Assembly: GCA_015493495.1 (NCBI GenBank)
Contig: WGDB01000142.1
Coordinates: 1-39,456, forward strand
Origin: Helicobacteraceae bacterium
Lineage (GTDB): Bacteria; Campylobacterota; Campylobacteria; Campylobacterales; Sulfurimonadaceae
Length of the DNA: 39,456 bases
Direction of reading: 5' to 3'
Part shown: piece by piece, positions 1 to 7,067 of the stretch
Layout: the number at the start of each line of letters is the position of its first letter
Position numbering within the stretch: the first letter of the stretch is position 1
Notes under the pieces: generated by a model
What the model was told of the DNA's origin: nothing
What the model saw: the letters and a program-made list of their open reading frames with translations, nothing else
The model's database searches: none
Translations under genes and position numbers: made by a program

Positions 1-19
1 AGGTGTCTTTAGTTCCGAT

Positions 20-139
20 TGTCTAGGTGGCTATAGAGAGAGGGAAACGCCTGGCTCCATTCCGAACCCAGAAGCTAAGCCTCCCTTCGCTGATAATACT
101 GCACCTTTCAGGTGTGGAAATGTAGGTCGCCGCCTAGTT
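20..139 (+). rRNA. rrf: 5S ribosomal RNA
   Basis: The stretch has the conserved 5S core, including CCGAACCCAGAAGCTAAGC in loops B/C and the late GGTGTGGAAATGTAGGTCGC arm. The ends pair (CTAGG near 24 with CCTAG near 134) to form the closing stem. Flanking CCGA (15-18) and TCGG (142-145) could extend this as a processing stem. It is the last gene of an rRNA operon whose 16S/23S lie before the window. The exact ends are uncertain by a few bases. Confidence 0.93.
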
Positions 140-526
140 CTCGGATTAACTTAATCACTTCAATCTTCAAATAAATCATAACTTTAAATCAATTCAATCT
201 CATATTAATTCTATACAACTATTATTTCATACAAAATATTCCATTGGGTGTCTTTTTTATGGGATATTCTAAAGATGAAACTTATTTAATCATGCCTGCC
301 TTATGGAGTGGGACAGGATCTGCCCCCTCGAGTATAGCTTTACTTTCTTAGCGCTTCGCTAAAAGTTAACCAATGTCCCTCTGTTGGACTGCTTGGATTT
401 CAGTCTTGTAAAGCTCTTACTTTTTTATACGCACTTGTCACGACAGAAGTAAATAGGAGTAGGGTTATAATAGTTTATAGAATTTTACTATTAACAGTTT
501 TGTAAATTGGTGTATGAAGGTTAGAT
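140..526. other. Gene-free spacer after the rRNA operon
   Basis: No gene is visible in these 387 bases. They hold several small inverted repeats: AATATTCCAT (236-245) with ATGGGATATT (259-268), one G-T wobble; GGGACAG with CTGCCCC near 310-326, one mismatch; TTAGCG (348-353) with CGCTAA (357-362). None is followed by a T-run, so none is a convincing intrinsic terminator for the rRNA operon. A TATAAT at 466-471 lies 55 bases before the next gene and could be its -10 box, but no good -35 box is in place. Confidence 0.5.
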
Positions 527-1174
527 ATGAAAAAGAATGAACTTGTAATACTTTTGCATGGACTTGGACTTTCCAGTTTTACGATGTTATATATCGAACG
601 CGGTCTAATCGCTGCTGGTTATGTGACGCTTAAAATTGATTATCCTTCTCGTAAATACAATGTCCCTCGTCTTTTAGAAATCACAAGCGGTCTTGTTCAA
701 AGGAATACCACTATATCAGATTATGAGAAAGTGCACTATGTTGGACACTCTCTCGGGGGTATATTGGCCCGTCTGTTAGCTTTGAAACATCTTGATAATA
801 ATCTAGGGTGCTGCGTAGCTTTAGGATCTCCAAACAGAGGGTCTGTATTAGCTGTGAAGATGTGTAAATATGGATTGATAAATGCTTTTTTTGGACCGGC
901 ATTGTCTGACATCTCTTCTGGATCAAAGTTTATTAATACTTTAACCGTATTACCTAAGTGTTATTTTGTTCTTAGAGGTACCAGAAGCAGCTTTACACCT
1001 TTTGGAAATTGTTTGGGTAAATCTAATGATGGTACTGTTATTGTAGACGAGATGGTGCCTGAGGGTATGGCAAGTGCATATGTTTATGATTTTTATGTGT
1101 CACATTCGTCTATGCTGTTTAATATAGATGTTAGAGATAAAGTAATTGATATTTTAGAAAATAATTTATTTTAA
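527..1174 (+). CDS. Lipase-like alpha/beta hydrolase
   Basis: A 215-residue protein with an alpha/beta-hydrolase fold. The sequence shows an oxyanion-type HGLG at residues 11-14, the nucleophile elbow G-H-S-L-G at 73-77 (Ser75), a likely acid Asp168 in NDGTV, and a likely catalytic His193 in VSHSSML. No signal peptide is seen; residues 5-12 are the first core strand. It most resembles the cytoplasmic lipase/PGAP1-like hydrolases found in many proteobacteria, with unknown substrate. The ATG is preceded by GAAGGTTAG, an acceptable ribosome binding site. It stands alone between the rRNA operon and two opposing tRNA genes, and looks more AT-rich than the core genes further along, so recent arrival is possible. 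Fold and triad are fairly sure; the substrate is not known. Confidence 0.75.
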   Translation: MKKNELVILLHGLGLSSFTMLYIERGLIAAGYVTLKIDYPSRKYNVPRLLEITSGLVQRNTTISDYEKVHYVGHSLGGILARLLALKHLDNNLGCCVALGSPNRGSVLAVKMCKYGLINAFFGPALSDISSGSKFINTLTVLPKCYFVLRGTRSSFTPFGNCLGKSNDGTVIVDEMVPEGMASAYVYDFYVSHSSMLFNIDVRDKVIDILENNLF

Positions 1175-1189
1175 AAGTTGTTGGAAAGT

Positions 1190-1264
1190 TGGTGACCCCA
1201 AGGAGATTTGAACTCCTATGGCATGGATGAAAACCATGAATCCTAACCATTAGATGATGGGGCC
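1190..1264 (-). tRNA. tRNA-Glu (anticodon TTC)
   Basis: Read on the minus strand this is a full cloverleaf of 75 bases. The acceptor stem GGCCCCA pairs with TGGGGTC (one G-T pair), the anticodon stem CATGG/CCATG encloses the loop with TTC, and the T arm carries GTTCAAATC. The 3' CCA is encoded. It lies 12 bases downstream of tRNA-Lys and shares its promoter. Confidence 0.96.
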
Positions 1265-1276
1265 AACAATAATAAG

Positions 1277-1352
1277 TGGTGTCCCGTGATGGATTCGAAC
1301 CATCGGCATCCTCATTAAAAGTGAGATGCTCTACCAGCTGAGCTAACGGGAC
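1277..1352 (-). tRNA. tRNA-Lys (anticodon TTT)
   Basis: Minus-strand cloverleaf of 76 bases. The acceptor stem GTCCCGT pairs perfectly with ACGGGAC, the D arm is AGCTCAGCTGGTAGAGC, the anticodon loop CTTTTAA gives TTT, and the T arm is GGTTCGAATCC. CCA is encoded. It is the first gene of a two-tRNA transcript. Confidence 0.97.
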
Positions 1353-1389
1353 GTTAGCAAACGTTGAAACTCAATGTTTGTGGACGGGA

Positions 1390-1418
1390 ATTATAGACAA
1401 AAGTATCTTTAATGTCAA
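1390..1418 (-). promoter_or_regulatory. Consensus sigma-70 promoter of the tRNA-Lys/tRNA-Glu operon
   Basis: On the minus strand there is an exact TTGACA (1418-1413) and an exact TATAAT (1395-1390) separated by 17 bases. This is the best promoter in the window. It lies about 40 bases upstream of the tRNA-Lys 5' end, as expected for a stable RNA transcript with a short 5' leader. Confidence 0.92.
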
Positions 1419-1469
1419 GTGTTTTGAACTAAATTACTGAAATATTTCATAATTTGTTGATATTAACTT

Positions 1470-1525
1470 CAGTGAACAGTCACTGTGGGATTCATGAACA
1501 TTGGTAACATTCACTATTTAGTTAC
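1470..1525. promoter_or_regulatory. Cluster of inverted repeats, possible operator
   Basis: Between the tRNA promoter and the moxR operon lie a 16-base palindrome CAGTGA-ACAG-TCACTG (1470-1485), an 8-base palindrome TTCATGAA (1491-1498), and GTAAC/GTTAC arms (1504-1508, 1521-1525). Their position just upstream of the likely moxR -10 box suggests a regulator site. No known consensus is recognised. Confidence 0.3.
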
Positions 1526-1564
1526 TGTTTTTCTATTTTTGGCTTATTGTATTTGCTATAGATA

Positions 1565-1573
1565 TGGGATAAT
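1565..1573 (+). promoter_or_regulatory. Possible extended -10 box of the moxR operon
   Basis: TG-G-GATAAT matches an extended -10 element with one mismatch in the hexamer. It would start transcription about 39 bases before the moxR ATG. No well-spaced -35 box is visible. Confidence 0.35.
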
Positions 1574-1618
1574 ACAAGATATTTACATAGATGTCGCTAG
1601 ATTTAAAGGATAGGGTTT

Positions 1619-2566
1619 ATGATCAATAAGATTGAGTCCATAAAAAAAGAAGTCGCAAAAGTTGTAGTAGGTCAGGAAAAGATGATTGATGGTCTTCTTA
1701 TAGGGCTGCTCTGTGAAGGTCACATACTTATAGAGGGGATTCCAGGTCTTGCCAAGACTACAACGGTCAATGCGCTCTCTAAAAGTCTTGGACTGAACTT
1801 TAAACGTGTACAGTTTACCCCAGACTTGTTGCCTTCTGACATTTTGGGTGCAGAGATCTATGACCCTCAGAACAACTCTTTTAAGATCAAACATGGTCCC
1901 ATCTTTACAAACTTGTTACTGGCAGATGAGATCAATCGCGCTCCAGCCAAGGTTCAGTCTGCACTTTTGGAAGTGATGCAGGAGAAACAGGTGACTATAG
2001 GTGATGAGAGTTTTCACTTGGAACTGCCTTTTTTTGTTATGGCGACGCAAAACCCTATAGAACAAGAGGGTGTCTACCAACTTCCTGAAGCGCAACTCGA
2101 CCGTTTTATGTTCAAACTTGTTGTGGGTTACAACACCAAAGAAGAAGAGTTAGAGATCGCACGTCGTGTGGCAAGAGGCACCGCTGAAGAGATAGAAGCT
2201 GTTGTTACGGTAGAAGAGCTGTTTGCTATGCGTAAGGCGGTTAAAGAGGTTCATATCGATGAAGAGGTCGAAAACTATATCATCGAGGTTGTAGCAGCTA
2301 CACGAGATCCTAAAGCCTATGGTTTAGAAGAGATAGAAGAGTACATACAGTTTGGTGCCTCTCCTCGTGTGAGTATTGATATGTTCAAAACAGTAAAAGG
2401 TATGGCATATCTACGTGGTAAAAGCTTTGTGACCCCTTCTGATGTGGCTTATGTTGCAAAAGAGTTGATGCGTCACCGTATTGTGTTGTCGTACGAGGGT
2501 GAGGCTGAAGGTATTACTACGGATGACCTTATTGTGAAGATCTTAGAAGCGGTTCCGATCCCATAA
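1619..2566 (+). CDS. moxR: MoxR-family AAA+ ATPase
   Basis: A 315-residue MoxR ATPase, a chaperone-like AAA+ protein that usually acts with a DUF58 protein and vWA proteins on a client complex. Visible motifs: Walker A GIPGLAKT (40-47), Walker B LLLADE (99-104), sensor 1 ATQNP (142-146), and the QLPEAQLDRF box (154-163) typical of MoxR. The C-terminal part carries the FGASPR sensor-2 region and the lid domain. Length is normal for the family. The ATG is preceded by AAAGGATAGG. It is the first gene of a five-gene operon, all on the plus strand with overlaps or short gaps. The client is unknown; in other bacteria such operons are linked to envelope stress resistance or cofactor insertion. Confidence 0.93.
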   Translation: MINKIESIKKEVAKVVVGQEKMIDGLLIGLLCEGHILIEGIPGLAKTTTVNALSKSLGLNFKRVQFTPDLLPSDILGAEIYDPQNNSFKIKHGPIFTNLLLADEINRAPAKVQSALLEVMQEKQVTIGDESFHLELPFFVMATQNPIEQEGVYQLPEAQLDRFMFKLVVGYNTKEEELEIARRVARGTAEEIEAVVTVEELFAMRKAVKEVHIDEEVENYIIEVVAATRDPKAYGLEEIEEYIQFGASPRVSIDMFKTVKGMAYLRGKSFVTPSDVAYVAKELMRHRIVLSYEGEAEGITTDDLIVKILEAVPIP

Positions 2567-2579
2567 TGGGTCTCTGAAG

Positions 2580-3413
2580 ATGAGTACATTAAACAAAATA
2601 TTGGTTCGGGCCCGCCGGCAAGTCTTTAGTGAGATGGTGGGAAACAACCCTTCTATATTTCAAGGAGAGGGGTATGACTTTATTGAACTCAGAGAGTACA
2701 TGCCAGGTGATGACATACGCCATATTGACTGGAATATTACGGCCAAGATGCAGACGCCGTACATTAAGGTTTTTAAAGAAGAACGTGAACTCAACATTGT
2801 TATAGCCACGATGTTAAATGGCAGTGTCTATTTTGGCAGTGACAAAATGAAACAAGAATTGATGGCAGAGATCGTTGCAAACCTCTCTTATGCGGTGTTA
2901 CATAATGGGGATCTGTTAAGTACCCATATTTATGCGGACAGGCTCTACAGCGAAAACAAACCTACCAAAAGGATCTCTTCTATCACTAAAAATGTGGATG
3001 AGATCTTGAAGTTTGATCCTCTGCACAAGCGAGCAGACTATCAGCAGCTTGCAGGTACTTTATATAAACGGGTACGGAAACGTTCACTGCTTTTGGTGGT
3101 CGCTGATTTTTTTGAGGTGCCTGACTTTAAACTTTTGGCTAAAAAACATGAGGTTATTGCAATTATAGTCAGAGACCGTTTAGAAGAACGTCCGCCAGTT
3201 ATGGGATTTACCTCTCTTCGTGATCCTGAGACGGGAGAGCAGTTAGAGGGTGACTATTCTCAAAAGAGTGTGGATGCTTATGCGAAAAAAGTACATGAAC
3301 ATGATAGAGAACTTTATCATCAACTTCGTAAAGATGGTGTACGCTTTACGAAGGTCTATACTGATGAAAACAGTGCCATAGCACTCCGACGTCTCTTTGA
3401 AGGGCGGTTATGA
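2580..3413 (+). CDS. DUF58 domain protein, MoxR partner
   Basis: A 277-residue DUF58 protein. The diagnostic block lies at residues 29-72: GEGYDF, ELREYMPGDDIRHIDWN and FKEERELN, where the conserved acidic and aromatic residues of the family are intact. The rest has the vWA-like fold of the family (hydrophobic strand LLLVVADFFEVP). It starts 13 bases after moxR, and its stop overlaps the next start (ATGA), so translation is coupled. DUF58 proteins regularly pair with MoxR, probably as its adaptor. No membrane segment is seen, so it is likely cytoplasmic. Confidence 0.88.
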   Translation: MSTLNKILVRARRQVFSEMVGNNPSIFQGEGYDFIELREYMPGDDIRHIDWNITAKMQTPYIKVFKEERELNIVIATMLNGSVYFGSDKMKQELMAEIVANLSYAVLHNGDLLSTHIYADRLYSENKPTKRISSITKNVDEILKFDPLHKRADYQQLAGTLYKRVRKRSLLLVVADFFEVPDFKLLAKKHEVIAIIVRDRLEERPPVMGFTSLRDPETGEQLEGDYSQKSVDAYAKKVHEHDRELYHQLRKDGVRFTKVYTDENSAIALRRLFEGRL

Positions 3414-3814
3414 GACCGGACACTAACATCATACCTATACACGATATCAAGCCACTTATGGAGGTTCCAGATAACTCGTTGACCTTTTTGATCATAGCGC
3501 TTATTATCGTCGTGAGTATTGCTAGTGGTATTATTTACTTGGTATATCGACATTTAAAAGACGGACGTGGATTTAACCAGCGTAAAAAGAGTTATAAGGC
3601 ACTGCTGAACATTGATTTTTCCCATCCTAAAAAAGCAGCTTATGAGATTACCTATTATGGACGTATCTTTTCTGAGGATTCTCAACGCCTCAAAGAGGCT
3701 TATCAAAATCTGCTAGAGTATTTAGAACGCTATAAGTATAAAAAAGAGGTAGACTCGATCGACGATGAGTCTATGAGTTACTACAAGATTTACCTTGAGA
3801 TGGTAGATGTTTGA
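3410..3814 (+). CDS. Single-pass membrane protein of the Bat operon, DUF4381-like
   Basis: A 134-residue protein with one strong membrane segment at about residues 24-46 (ALIIVVSIASGIIYLVYRHL) and a Lys/Tyr-rich cytoplasmic tail. The N-terminal IHDIKPLMEVP followed by a membrane helix resembles DUF4381, a family found between DUF58 and vWA genes in MoxR operons. The match rests mainly on layout. It overlaps the DUF58 gene by four bases and the next gene by eight. Function unknown; probably part of the same membrane complex. Confidence 0.6.
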   Translation: MRPDTNIIPIHDIKPLMEVPDNSLTFLIIALIIVVSIASGIIYLVYRHLKDGRGFNQRKKSYKALLNIDFSHPKKAAYEITYYGRIFSEDSQRLKEAYQNLLEYLERYKYKKEVDSIDDESMSYYKIYLEMVDV

Positions 3815-4691
3815 GGGACTTTATTTCGAATACCCAAAGCTGTCTACACTTATAGTCATCTTTATCGCTTGTGATGCTTACTGTAAACTGCGTTCTCGAG
3901 CACTCTACTTTCCCCATATTAATATTTTACATCAAGAGAAAAGCCCTGTTTCGACCATACTCCTTTGGTTAAAATGGATAGCACTCTCTTTGCTGGTGCT
4001 GGCGATGATGTCTCCTGTTCGTGACCAAACGATTAGACTCGCAGCAGACAAAGAACGTTCCATCCTCTTTATACTGGAGAATGCTAAGAATGCAGAAGCG
4101 CCGCTTTTGACATTTTCATCGCTAAAAGAACAGGTTGCTACTTTTATAGAGGATGAAAAGAGTAGTATATTTGGGGTGAGTTTTTTGAACAGCTCTCCTT
4201 ATTTGGCCACTCCGTTTACATCGAGTACTAAGGCACTGAAACTTGTTTTAGATATAAGTCAAAGAGAAGGAACCAAAGGTCCATTGGAAAAGGTCTTAAA
4301 TATAGCGATTGGCTCTTTTAACAGTATATCAGAGGGGTTGAAGGTTGTTATTGTAATAGCGCAAAGCCATGAGATGAACAGTACTGTGAACGCCCAAAAT
4401 ATATTACAAGATTATAAAGAACAAGGTATCCATCTGTATGGATTAAGCCTTTCTACTGATGTCAGTAGTAGTGATTCTCTAAAAAAGTTTGCAGAAGGAA
4501 GTGGTGGTGCATTCTACCAACTTGAAAACAGTAAGGATTTAAGTAGTATATTGGAGGAGATCGATAGGCTTGAGGAGGTGAATCAGTTTGAAACTGATTT
4601 CAAAGAGTATTTTTATGTTTTTCCTCTTTTTTCCTCATTTTTACTTTTTCTTATGCTGATCTATCTACGTAACAGACAGGTGCAGGTTTGA
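3807..4691 (+). CDS. BatA-like von Willebrand A protein with degenerate MIDAS
   Basis: A 294-residue BatA-type protein: membrane segments near residues 12-22 and 51-68, a vWA-like domain at about 82-250, and a C-terminal membrane segment (about 270-287). The layout and the block after the first strand (a phenylalanine-rich SLKEQVATFI, then GVSFLNSSPYLATPFTSS) follow BatA. The metal site does not: where family members have D-x-S-x-S, this protein reads E91-N-A-K-N95, so the Asp and both Ser are gone. The threonine of the later T motif (ATPFT) remains. It overlaps its neighbours on both sides. Expected role: membrane-bound partner of the MoxR/DUF58 pair, with the domain facing the periplasm. 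The changed motif suggests metal-independent binding or a structural role. Confidence 0.75.
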   Translation: MFEGLYFEYPKLSTLIVIFIACDAYCKLRSRALYFPHINILHQEKSPVSTILLWLKWIALSLLVLAMMSPVRDQTIRLAADKERSILFILENAKNAEAPLLTFSSLKEQVATFIEDEKSSIFGVSFLNSSPYLATPFTSSTKALKLVLDISQREGTKGPLEKVLNIAIGSFNSISEGLKVVIVIAQSHEMNSTVNAQNILQDYKEQGIHLYGLSLSTDVSSSDSLKKFAEGSGGAFYQLENSKDLSSILEEIDRLEEVNQFETDFKEYFYVFPLFSSFLLFLMLIYLRNRQVQV

Positions 4692-6028
4692 GCTTTTTAC
4701 ATCCAGAGTTTATCTATATGATGTTGCCCATATTGGTGATACTTTTTGGAATGTTATTAACGCAAAAAGAGAAAGTAGAAGCGCACTTTTCACCAAGGAT
4801 ACTTGAAAAGCTGCAAGTGGACAGTGATCAGTTTTCTACAAAGACACGTAATTTCTTCTACTTTTTAATGCTGCTTTTTATGATCATATCTCTTGCCGGA
4901 CCTGTGGTTGAAAAAGGCAGTGCAAAAATCGACGTTAAAAACGATACGGTCTATGTTGCTTTAGGCCTAGACGAAGGTGCAGAAAAAAGTAAAGAGGCAT
5001 TGATAAAGACACTTGAAGATCTTGATAGACTCAAAGTTGGTGTGATTGTCTATGCTGAAGAAAGTTATCTGTTATCACCACCTACCTCTGATTATAGCTT
5101 TCTTAGATCCCAAATGAAAGAGCTTCGATTTTCTTCAGGTGCTTTAGATACACAACGTCTTATGAAAGCAGTAGCAACACTGTGGGAACCTGAAAAAAGA
5201 AAACAGCTTGTGATCTTGGTTGATGAAAAAGAGGCTAAGAGACTCTCCAAATATCAGTCAGAGATAAGAGGGACTATAGATACCCTTTATATTGTCACTA
5301 CTCAAGATACCCTTAGTAATCGTCTTCATGCACTTTCCTCGCAAGTGGAAGTTGCTGAAAAACCTATTTATGTGTATCTTTTTGCGATACCTATTGGTTT
5401 TGCGATGTTAATGTTTATTTTGGCAAGCAGCTCTTTTCATCGTGGTGAAAAATACTATCTTCCGCAAGTTTTACTTCTCGGAATGTTGCTCTTTTCTGAA
5501 AAGGCTGAAGCAGGTTTTTTAGATTATCAAGTATTAGATCGTGCAGTACACTTTTATGATGATACAAAGTTTAGGAGCAGTGCTAAGGTGTTTGAAAACT
5601 ATGGTTTGAAATATGAAAGTAAAGAGGCTATTTATAATGCTGCCAACAGTTATTATAAGATGGGTGACTACAAAAGAGCGGTGGCACTTTATCGCTCCAT
5701 ACATTTTGTTGATCGTGTATCAAATCATATGTTGTATCACAACTTGGGCAATGCTTTAGTGCAACTTCATGATGTGGTGTATTTAAGAGAGGCAGGGACA
5801 GCTTACAGGAAATCTTTAAAATACCAGTATGATCAGGAGACAAATGAGAACTTGGAAGCAGTTTCCAACTATTTAAATAGTATAAAAGGGAAAAATGTTA
5901 CTCGTGTGCTGAACGCTTATATAGATCAAAAGCATAAGAGCGTTACTCTTCAAAATAAGAAGACTGAAAATGCTTTTTTGGCCCCAGAAAATAGGGCTAA
6001 AGTCCATTTATATAAGATCTTGCCTTGA
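4688..6028 (+). CDS. BatB-like vWA protein fused to a TPR (BatC-like) domain
   Basis: A 446-residue protein. Residues 1-22 and 56-72 are membrane segments in the BatB arrangement (start SFLHPEF), about 85-210 is a vWA-like domain, about 228-246 a third membrane segment, and about 300-390 holds tetratricopeptide-like helices (NAANSYYKMGDYKRAVALY and YHNLGNALVQL). BatB and the TPR protein BatC are often separate or fused in this way. The MIDAS motif is missing: the position of D-x-S-x-S reads around G93-L-D-E-G97. The start is TTG in a TTGA overlap with the previous stop, supported by the BatB-like N-terminus; the nearest ATG would delete ten of those residues. It is the last gene of the operon. 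No BatD follows: the opposite-strand tyrA ends two bases away. Confidence 0.74.
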   Translation: MSFLHPEFIYMMLPILVILFGMLLTQKEKVEAHFSPRILEKLQVDSDQFSTKTRNFFYFLMLLFMIISLAGPVVEKGSAKIDVKNDTVYVALGLDEGAEKSKEALIKTLEDLDRLKVGVIVYAEESYLLSPPTSDYSFLRSQMKELRFSSGALDTQRLMKAVATLWEPEKRKQLVILVDEKEAKRLSKYQSEIRGTIDTLYIVTTQDTLSNRLHALSSQVEVAEKPIYVYLFAIPIGFAMLMFILASSSFHRGEKYYLPQVLLLGMLLFSEKAEAGFLDYQVLDRAVHFYDDTKFRSSAKVFENYGLKYESKEAIYNAANSYYKMGDYKRAVALYRSIHFVDRVSNHMLYHNLGNALVQLHDVVYLREAGTAYRKSLKYQYDQETNENLEAVSNYLNSIKGKNVTRVLNAYIDQKHKSVTLQNKKTENAFLAPENRAKVHLYKILP

Positions 6029-6030
6029 TC

Positions 6031-6864
6031 TTATGAGAAGATCTCTTCAAGCTCATTGCCTTTATGCATCTTTTCACTGACTTTATCCCAATCTTCATTT
6101 TTGATATCTTTTTTAAAGGCATCGAGTTCTGCTTGAAAGAGTTCTATGGCATCGAGAAGATTACCCCTGTTTTGTCTAAAGATATCTTCCCACATGTGGG
6201 GAGATGATTTGGCAAGGCGGCTCATCGAACGAAACCCTCCTGCTGCCATAGCTAAAATATTGTACTTGTCCTCTTGAGCTAAAACGGTGTTGGCTATTGA
6301 GTAGGAGATGACGTGTGGCATGTGTGAGATAAAGGCGGCGTGGCGATCGTGCTCATGGGCATGCATATAGCTCAGACGCATGTGGATCCCCGAGAAGATA
6401 CGTACGGCGACCTCTTGTTGTTGGGTTCCGGACTCTTCCAAATCACATAAGACCACGACCTTATCATGATAGAGACCGTCAAATGCTGCTGCGGGACCAT
6501 TATGCTCTGTTCCCGTCATAGGGTGTGCAGCGACAAAGTTTTGGCGTATACTTTGAGGTACGGCTTTGACAATAACCTCTTTGGTACTTCCCAAGTCGAT
6601 GACGGTTGTAGAAGGAGCTATCTTTCCTTCAAGGTCTTGAAGTGACTGTATGACCCCGTTTACCGGGATAGCTAAAATAATGACATCCATACTGCAAAGG
6701 GTCTCGAAATCTATAAAATCTTTGACCAAGCCCAGTTTGAGTGCCTCTTGTTGATGTTGTGAGTTGTGATCGAGACCATAGACCTCTTTGACAAAGGCGA
6801 GCTTTTGGAGACTAAGAGCTAAAGAGCCGCCCATCAACCCTAATCCAACAATACCAATTTTCAT
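6031..6864 (-). CDS. tyrA: Prephenate dehydrogenase
   Basis: A 277-residue cytoplasmic enzyme that oxidatively decarboxylates prephenate to 4-hydroxyphenylpyruvate for tyrosine synthesis. Visible: the NAD-binding GLGLMG (7-12) after the first strand, the end of the second strand YGLDHN (acidic Asp32), the AHPMTGTEHNGP block (113-124) and the HDRHAAFISHMPH block (172-184) that form the substrate site. A 14-residue upstream extension is open, but the start at 6864 is preferred because GTGAGG lies 5-10 bases before it and homologues begin with MKIGI. It converges with the Bat operon, with two bases between stops, and diverges from bamA. Confidence 0.93.
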   Translation of the reverse strand: MKIGIVGLGLMGGSLALSLQKLAFVKEVYGLDHNSQHQQEALKLGLVKDFIDFETLCSMDVIILAIPVNGVIQSLQDLEGKIAPSTTVIDLGSTKEVIVKAVPQSIRQNFVAAHPMTGTEHNGPAAAFDGLYHDKVVVLCDLEESGTQQQEVAVRIFSGIHMRLSYMHAHEHDRHAAFISHMPHVISYSIANTVLAQEDKYNILAMAAGGFRSMSRLAKSSPHMWEDIFRQNRGNLLDAIELFQAELDAFKKDIKNEDWDKVSEKMHKGNELEEIFS

Positions 6865-7067
6865 ATAAACCTCACTACTTTTTAATCGTTTGTAATCATA
6901 ACTCATAGCTCTGTATAAATATCTTAGAAATCGCTACTATAGGGAATCTATTTACCCTATGTTAATGCTACTGCTGTTAAAATCACAGCCTAAAACTGTT
7001 GATATAGTGTTTTTGAAAAGTCACCTCGCAGAGCGCGGTTTTTTAGAGATACTCACGAAAGAGACTG

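Noticed and set aside
235-270. Inverted repeat after 5S as rRNA terminator
   Set aside because: The T-run is in the loop and not after the stem; AT-rich stem with a long loop.
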